Of a DNA stretch of 64,000 nt, positions 59,834 to 64,000 are shown piece after piece. The DNA is taken from assembly GCF_009193265.1 (NCBI RefSeq), contig NZ_VZZZ01000008.1:97776-161775 (forward strand), written 5' to 3'. Under the pieces are notes generated by a model. That model searched no databases. It had not been told where the DNA came from and worked only from the letters and a program-made list of their open reading frames with translations. The stretch is from Marinobacter changyiensis (GTDB taxonomy: Bacteria; Pseudomonadota; Gammaproteobacteria; Pseudomonadales; Oleiphilaceae). The position numbers were made by a program, and so were the translations under genes. How positions within the stretch are numbered: the stretch's first letter is position 1; each line of letters starts with the position of its first letter.

Positions 59834-60937
59834 TTATGGCCAGTAAACCGCCCCCAGTACTCTGTTCCCGACAGCTCCGGTGACTTTCGGTAAATTGCCG
59901 GGTTGCCTGAGCATAGTCTGGCGGGCGAGCCAGGCAAAGGCCGTGGCTTCCACCCATTGAGGATCCAGTCCGAGTTCCTCCGTGGAATGTACTGGCCTCG
60001 GGGCACACGCGCGGACAAGTTCATTGAATAACTGTGTGTTGTTTACTCCCCCGCCGCACAAATAAATATGCATGTCCGGTGACTGCGGTAGTTGTTGCGC
60101 AATCGTCATTACGGTTAACTCCAGCAGCGTACGCTGGACATCCGCCGGTAAGACCTCCTTGTGCCTCGCCAGTACCGTTTCAACCCATTTCAGATTGAAT
60201 TTCTCCTTACCGGTGCTTTTCGGTGAGGGTTGTGAGAAGTAGCCGTCGCTCAACATATCGCTCAGCAACGCCTGGTTAATCGTGCCTTCCGCCGCCCAGC
60301 GACCATTCTCGTCAAAATGTCGACCCGTGTGGTGGAGGCACCAGGCATCCATCAGCGCATTACCCGGACCGGTGTCGAACCCGCTTGCCTCATCGGGAGC
60401 ATCCCCCGGCAGCCAGCTGAAATTCGCAATGCCGCCAACGTTGACGATGCAGCGGTCGCGCCCGGCTTTGCCAAAAAAGGCACGATGGAATGCGGGTACC
60501 AGGGGCGCACCCTGACCACCCGCTGCCATGTCTCGCCGGCGGAAATCGGCAACCGTGGCGATACCTGTGCGCTCCACGATCAGGTTGGGGTCGCCCAGCT
60601 GCATTGAAAAAGGCGCCTGACTCTTAGGCTGGTGACGTACAGTCTGGCCGTGACTTCCAATCGCCGCCACATCCTCTGCGGCGAAATTACCTTTTTCCAG
60701 AACGCATTTTGCAGCCTCACCGAATAGACGGCCAAGCAAGTGGTCCAGCTCTCCTATCTCATCCGGAGTACCGTGATTCTTGCTGACACGATCCAGGCGC
60801 TGGCGGAGTTCATTGGGGTAGGGAAGCGTGCAAGTGGCGTGAAGATTTACAGATTGGTCCGAAAGAGACACCAGCGCGGCATCAATACCGTCCATGCTGG
60901 TGCCCGACATAAGTCCGATATAGGCGTCTCGCTCCAT
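59834..60937 (-). CDS. anmK: Anhydro-N-acetylmuramic acid kinase
   Basis: AnmK hydrolyses and phosphorylates 1,6-anhydro-MurNAc to recycle peptidoglycan. The 367-residue ASKHA-fold protein has YIGLMSGTSMDGIDAAL, IGSHGQTVRHQPK, FDTGPGNALMDAW and the C-terminal LCGGGVNNTQLF. The ATG at 60937 has AGGGGTG upstream; a longer frame runs back through the peptidase gene. It begins one base after the peptidase stop, so the two are cotranscribed. Confidence 0.95.
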   Translation of the reverse strand: MERDAYIGLMSGTSMDGIDAALVSLSDQSVNLHATCTLPYPNELRQRLDRVSKNHGTPDEIGELDHLLGRLFGEAAKCVLEKGNFAAEDVAAIGSHGQTVRHQPKSQAPFSMQLGDPNLIVERTGIATVADFRRRDMAAGGQGAPLVPAFHRAFFGKAGRDRCIVNVGGIANFSWLPGDAPDEASGFDTGPGNALMDAWCLHHTGRHFDENGRWAAEGTINQALLSDMLSDGYFSQPSPKSTGKEKFNLKWVETVLARHKEVLPADVQRTLLELTVMTIAQQLPQSPDMHIYLCGGGVNNTQLFNELVRACAPRPVHSTEELGLDPQWVEATAFAWLARQTMLRQPGNLPKVTGAVGNRVLGAVYWP

Positions 60938-60938
60938 A

Positions 60939-62354
60939 TCACTCACCCCTTGCGAGCGTGAGCCGTCCGGATTCCTGATAGGTTTCAAGCTGAGCCAGAA
61001 GTGTATTAGTTGACATCTTGAACCGGTCGAGCTCCGCCTTGGCAATCGGCGCGGCGTCCGGAAGCTTTACCGTGGCAGGGTTTCGGTGCGTACCATTGAC
61101 CCGAAACTCATAATGCAGGTGAGGGCCGGTGGCAAGTCCCGTTGAGCCGACGTAGCCGATGACCTGGCCCTGTTTGACGTAAGTTCCTGAACGAACACCT
61201 TTCGCGAATCTGTTCATATGCGCATAGAGCGTCGTGATGTTGGTTCCATGCTGAAGAACAACAGCATTGCCATAGCCGCCCTTACGTCCGGCGTGAATCA
61301 CCTTGCCCTGGCCGGAAGCTTTAATCGGTGTTCCTGTTCTGGCCCCATAGTCCGTACCTTTATGGGCTCGAATGGTATTCAATACCGGGTGCCGGCGATT
61401 CAGATTGAAGCTTGATGATATACGGGCAAAATCGACGGGTGTGCGAAGGAAGGCTTTCCGCATACTGCGGCCCTCCGGCGTGAAATAGTCGCTTACGCCA
61501 TTCTTGTCAGTATAAAAAACAGCTGCCAATTCCCGGCTACGGTTGTAAAAGTTGGCAGCCAGGATTTTGCCATCGTCAATCTTCTCACCATCCAGATAAA
61601 GCTCTTCGTAGACCACACTGAAGCGATCGCCTTTGCGGATGTCCATGACGAAATCGATGTCCCAGCCGAAAATGCCAGCTAATTCCATAGTGAGCTTGTC
61701 AGTCAGCCCGGCCTGTTGCCCGGCGCCAAACAGGGAACTGGCAATTTCGCCCTCTGCGTAGCGGGTGCGAACTTCAGGCTCCTTCATGACTTTCTTGCCG
61801 ATGAAACCTTCATCAGTTTTATCGATCTGTAGCGACTCCAGACGGGAGCGCTGAAGTTTGATGCCAACCAGTTCGTCACTCTGATCAGTCGCGAAGGCAA
61901 TGCTTTCACCGGCATAGAGCCGTTGAAGCTTGGTGGCCTCCCCTTCGCCATGTATTACAGATAGCATTAGCCCGTCGTTGAATCCGGCTTTTTTGAACAG
62001 GCCCGATAACGTGTCACCGCTTTCGATTTTATATTCGGTCCAGCTGGGTTCTGGCTGTTCGGGTTCGTCAGCTGGGGCCGGGACTTCAGCAACGGACGCC
62101 GGGGACACCTGTTCGGGCGTCACATCAGCTGCCACCGAAGCGCCTTTATCTTCCGGCGCAGTCGGCGTCGGCGGTGTGGGCGTATCACCATTCGACACAT
62201 TCGTTTTGATCACTTCTCCGGATTCAAGGTCCAGAGAAACGGACATGCGTTTGGCCTCAACGTCTGCACTGGGACTGAAGATCATCGTCGTGCCGACAAC
62301 CGCACTGATAACAATGGCGGCCGCGAGGTGGGTCTTGGGGAAAGTTTTTAGCAC
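60939..62354 (-). CDS. M23-family peptidoglycan endopeptidase
   Basis: The 471-residue protein has an N-terminal signal/anchor (about 9-27), a Pro/Thr-rich linker (about 50-105), a LysM/OapA-like domain (YKIESGDTLSGLFKKAG) and a C-terminal LytM/M23 domain with zinc residues in AHKGTDYGA and GPHLHYE. It likely cuts crosslinks so that new strands can enter the wall (MepM-like). GTG start. In the same unit as anmK, linking wall hydrolysis to recycling. Confidence 0.92.
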   Translation of the reverse strand: MLKTFPKTHLAAAIVISAVVGTTMIFSPSADVEAKRMSVSLDLESGEVIKTNVSNGDTPTPPTPTAPEDKGASVAADVTPEQVSPASVAEVPAPADEPEQPEPSWTEYKIESGDTLSGLFKKAGFNDGLMLSVIHGEGEATKLQRLYAGESIAFATDQSDELVGIKLQRSRLESLQIDKTDEGFIGKKVMKEPEVRTRYAEGEIASSLFGAGQQAGLTDKLTMELAGIFGWDIDFVMDIRKGDRFSVVYEELYLDGEKIDDGKILAANFYNRSRELAAVFYTDKNGVSDYFTPEGRSMRKAFLRTPVDFARISSSFNLNRRHPVLNTIRAHKGTDYGARTGTPIKASGQGKVIHAGRKGGYGNAVVLQHGTNITTLYAHMNRFAKGVRSGTYVKQGQVIGYVGSTGLATGPHLHYEFRVNGTHRNPATVKLPDAAPIAKAELDRFKMSTNTLLAQLETYQESGRLTLARGE

Positions 62355-62498
62355 GTTACTAACCTGTTTTAGTCGTTACGTCTGTAGGTTGAACAGCCTA
62401 ATTAAAGTCAGTTTCAAGTATAGAGCAACCGGTAAGGTATAAAAAGTGCTCTTAGCTGTATGGACTTCGCGACAGACCGCGGAATTTCGTCAAGCACT

Positions 62499-62507
62499 TG
62501 CTATAAT
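62499..62507 (+). promoter_or_regulatory. Extended -10 promoter for tyrS
   Basis: TG-C-TATAAT is an extended -10 element, with TATAAT at 62502-62507. The leader would be about 130 bases and contains two small stem-loops (CTGTTT/AAACAG and ACAGCT/AGCTGT). No T-box or clear attenuator was identified. Confidence 0.55.
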
Positions 62508-62642
62508 GCACGCCTTTCGGCTTCCGGGCTGTTTGTTTATTAAACAGTGTAAAATGTACCAGTCTTTGGAGTAACGCACAGCTTTGTTTTGTTGAGCTGT
62601 GTAACGATCCGCTCCCTTACCCCGATCAGGAGATAGTTGTTC

Positions 62643-63845
62643 ATGTCATCAGTTGAAGAGGCGCTCGCCATTATCAAGCGCGGTGCAGATGAGTTGTTGC
62701 CTGAGGATGGGTTGGTTGAAAAGCTGAAACAAGGCCGACCGCTGAGGATCAAGGCCGGCTTCGACCCTACCGCGCCAGATCTTCATCTGGGGCATACGGT
62801 TCTCATTAACAAGCTTCGACAGTTCCAGGATCTTGGGCATGACGTTATCTTCCTTATTGGAGATTTCACCGGAAAGATTGGCGATCCGACGGGTAAGAGC
62901 GCTACGCGACCGCCGCTGACCGATGAGCAGATAGCCATCAATGCTCAGACGTATAAAGAGCAGGTGTTCAAGATCCTGGATCCCGCCAGGACGCGGGTTG
63001 TATTCAACTCGGAGTGGATGAGCAAGCTGACCGCTGCCGACATGATCCGCCTGGCCGGGCAGTTCACCGTTGCGCGTATGCTCGAGCGTGATGATTTCGA
63101 CAAGCGCTATCGTGCAGAGCAGCCGATAGCTATTCACGAATTTTTGTACCCATTGGTTCAGGGCTACGATTCCGTAGCTCTGGAGGCGGATGTGGAGTTG
63201 GGCGGCACTGACCAGAAGTTCAATCTTCTTATGGGTCGCATTCTTCAGAAAGCATACGGCCAGACACCGCAGGCCATTTTGACCATGCCGATCCTCGAAG
63301 GGCTCGACGGCGTTCAGAAAATGTCGAAGTCGTTGGGCAACTATATAGGAGTCAATGATTCGCCCGGGGAAATGTACACCAAGCTTCTATCAGTGCCGGA
63401 TCAGTTGTTGTGGCGGTATTTTGAGTTGTTGAGCCTGAAGCTAATGGCTGAGGTTGCCGAGTTCAAGCGAGCCGTCGAGGGTGGGGCAAATCCCCAGGAC
63501 TATAAGAAGGTGCTTGCAGAAGAAATTATCACCCGCTTCCATAATGAAGAGGCAGCGCTGTCAGCGCACAACTCAGCTGGTAACCGGGTGGCCCTCGGGG
63601 CCATTCCTGAGAATGTCCCGGAAATACAGGTTTCGCTGGAGGGGAGCGACAGCTTGCCGATCGCCTCGGTGCTACGACTGGCGGGGCTGGTCAAGAACGG
63701 TGCTGCAGCAAAAGATGTCCTGGGTCGTGGTGCGGTCTTCATTAATGGTGCGCAGGCGCCCTCTGACAGAATGTTCAGATCAGGGGAGGAGTGTGTTCTG
63801 CAGGCCGGGAAGAAGAAGATTGCACGGGTTGTGATCACTAATTAA
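62643..63845 (+). CDS. tyrS: Tyrosyl-tRNA synthetase
   Basis: The 400-residue class Ic synthetase has the HIGH motif in DLHLGHTVLINK, FTGKIGDPTGKS, the tyrosine/ATP site with GGTDQKFNLLMGR, KMSKSLGNYI and a C-terminal S4 RNA-binding domain (VFINGAQAPSDRMFRSGEE). ATG at 62643 is preferred over a TTG at 62637 because AGGAG spacing is right. An rRNA-type promoter follows immediately. Confidence 0.97.
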   Translation: MSSVEEALAIIKRGADELLPEDGLVEKLKQGRPLRIKAGFDPTAPDLHLGHTVLINKLRQFQDLGHDVIFLIGDFTGKIGDPTGKSATRPPLTDEQIAINAQTYKEQVFKILDPARTRVVFNSEWMSKLTAADMIRLAGQFTVARMLERDDFDKRYRAEQPIAIHEFLYPLVQGYDSVALEADVELGGTDQKFNLLMGRILQKAYGQTPQAILTMPILEGLDGVQKMSKSLGNYIGVNDSPGEMYTKLLSVPDQLLWRYFELLSLKLMAEVAEFKRAVEGGANPQDYKKVLAEEIITRFHNEEAALSAHNSAGNRVALGAIPENVPEIQVSLEGSDSLPIASVLRLAGLVKNGAAAKDVLGRGAVFINGAQAPSDRMFRSGEECVLQAGKKKIARVVITN

Positions 63846-63884
63846 ACGCTTTTGAGGAATTTTCGGGTTTTCTTCAAAACCCCG

Positions 63885-63912
63885 TTGACACTGAGGTGGG
63901 TGTCTGTAGAAT
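63885..63912 (+). promoter_or_regulatory. Strong rRNA-type promoter at the right edge
   Basis: TTGACA (63885-63890) and TAGAAT (63907-63912) are spaced by 16 bp and followed by a GC-rich GCGCATCTC discriminator, the hallmark of ppGpp/DksA-controlled stable-RNA promoters. The 16S gene itself would lie beyond the window; in Pseudomonas tyrS is also followed by an rRNA operon. A GGTTTT/AAAACC hairpin just upstream may end the tyrS transcript. Confidence 0.75.
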
Positions 63913-64000
63913 GCGCATCTCGCTTGGGGGACAAGGCCGGAAGGGCCAGCCGCCAAGCGGGTGTTAAGCGGTTGAATTGGTTATTATTAAACGATTCAAA

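Noticed and set aside
1..64000. CRISPR arrays, insertion sequences, phage genes and integrases
   Set aside because: No regularly spaced repeats, transposase motifs or integrase signatures were seen; gene order is that of a conserved chromosome.

Overview
The window looks like a 64 kb piece of chromosome from a marine gammaproteobacterium close to Marinobacter, in the wider Pseudomonas-like branch. This is inferred from protein resemblance and gene order; no database search was possible. Coding density is high, almost every gene is a housekeeping gene, and no phage, insertion sequence, integron or CRISPR array was seen.

Layout. 1-14 kb: a phasin-like gene end, then pyrE / crc / rph / yicC-gmk-rpoZ / spoT-ridA / oxyR-recG-HDOD gene, an order I know from Pseudomonas. 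14-22 kb is more variable: a DUF2489 membrane protein, a lone molybdopterin oxidoreductase, a GGDEF-EAL signalling protein with a lipoprotein partner, a small TIGR02647 gene and a PEP-CTERM surface-protein gene with its own sigma-54 promoter. 22-29.6 kb: tRNA with CAT anticodon, the rpsU-dnaG-rpoD macromolecular synthesis operon, tsaD, plsY, folB and a divergent HPPK (folK-like) gene. 29.6-41.6 kb: pgi, panC-panB, folK-pcnB, a putative CrcZ-type small RNA, the cbrX-cbrA-cbrB operon, and gluQRS-dksA. 42-52 kb: sfsA, a fused phosphotransferase/P-loop kinase, PBP1b with an LpoP-like lipoprotein, a DUF4382 lipoprotein, and a sigma/anti-sigma cluster with a TPR/beta-barrel protein. 52-64 kb: hemL-thiE-thiD-hemJ and a ClC channel, argC, a DUF6776 protein, bactofilin, erpA, anmK, an M23 peptidase, tyrS, and at the right edge a strong promoter that probably drives an rRNA operon.

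The most interesting content is a complete-looking carbon catabolite repression circuit. The window holds Crc (1925-2731), the histidine kinase CbrA with its overlapping small partner CbrX, the sigma-54 activator CbrB and, between cbrB and pcnB, an unannotated RNA of about 360 nt. That RNA has a near-consensus sigma-54 promoter, upstream inverted repeats suited to CbrB, four A-rich AANAANAA-type blocks suited to Hfq/Crc, and a terminator. This is the architecture of Pseudomonas CrcZ, apparently present outside Pseudomonas. CbrB would switch on the RNA when preferred carbon runs out, and the RNA would titrate Hfq/Crc away from target mRNAs.

A second sigma-54 signal lies upstream of the PEP-CTERM gene. 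It comes with a 15-bp palindrome that recurs 1.1 kb away, which suggests a small dedicated regulon.
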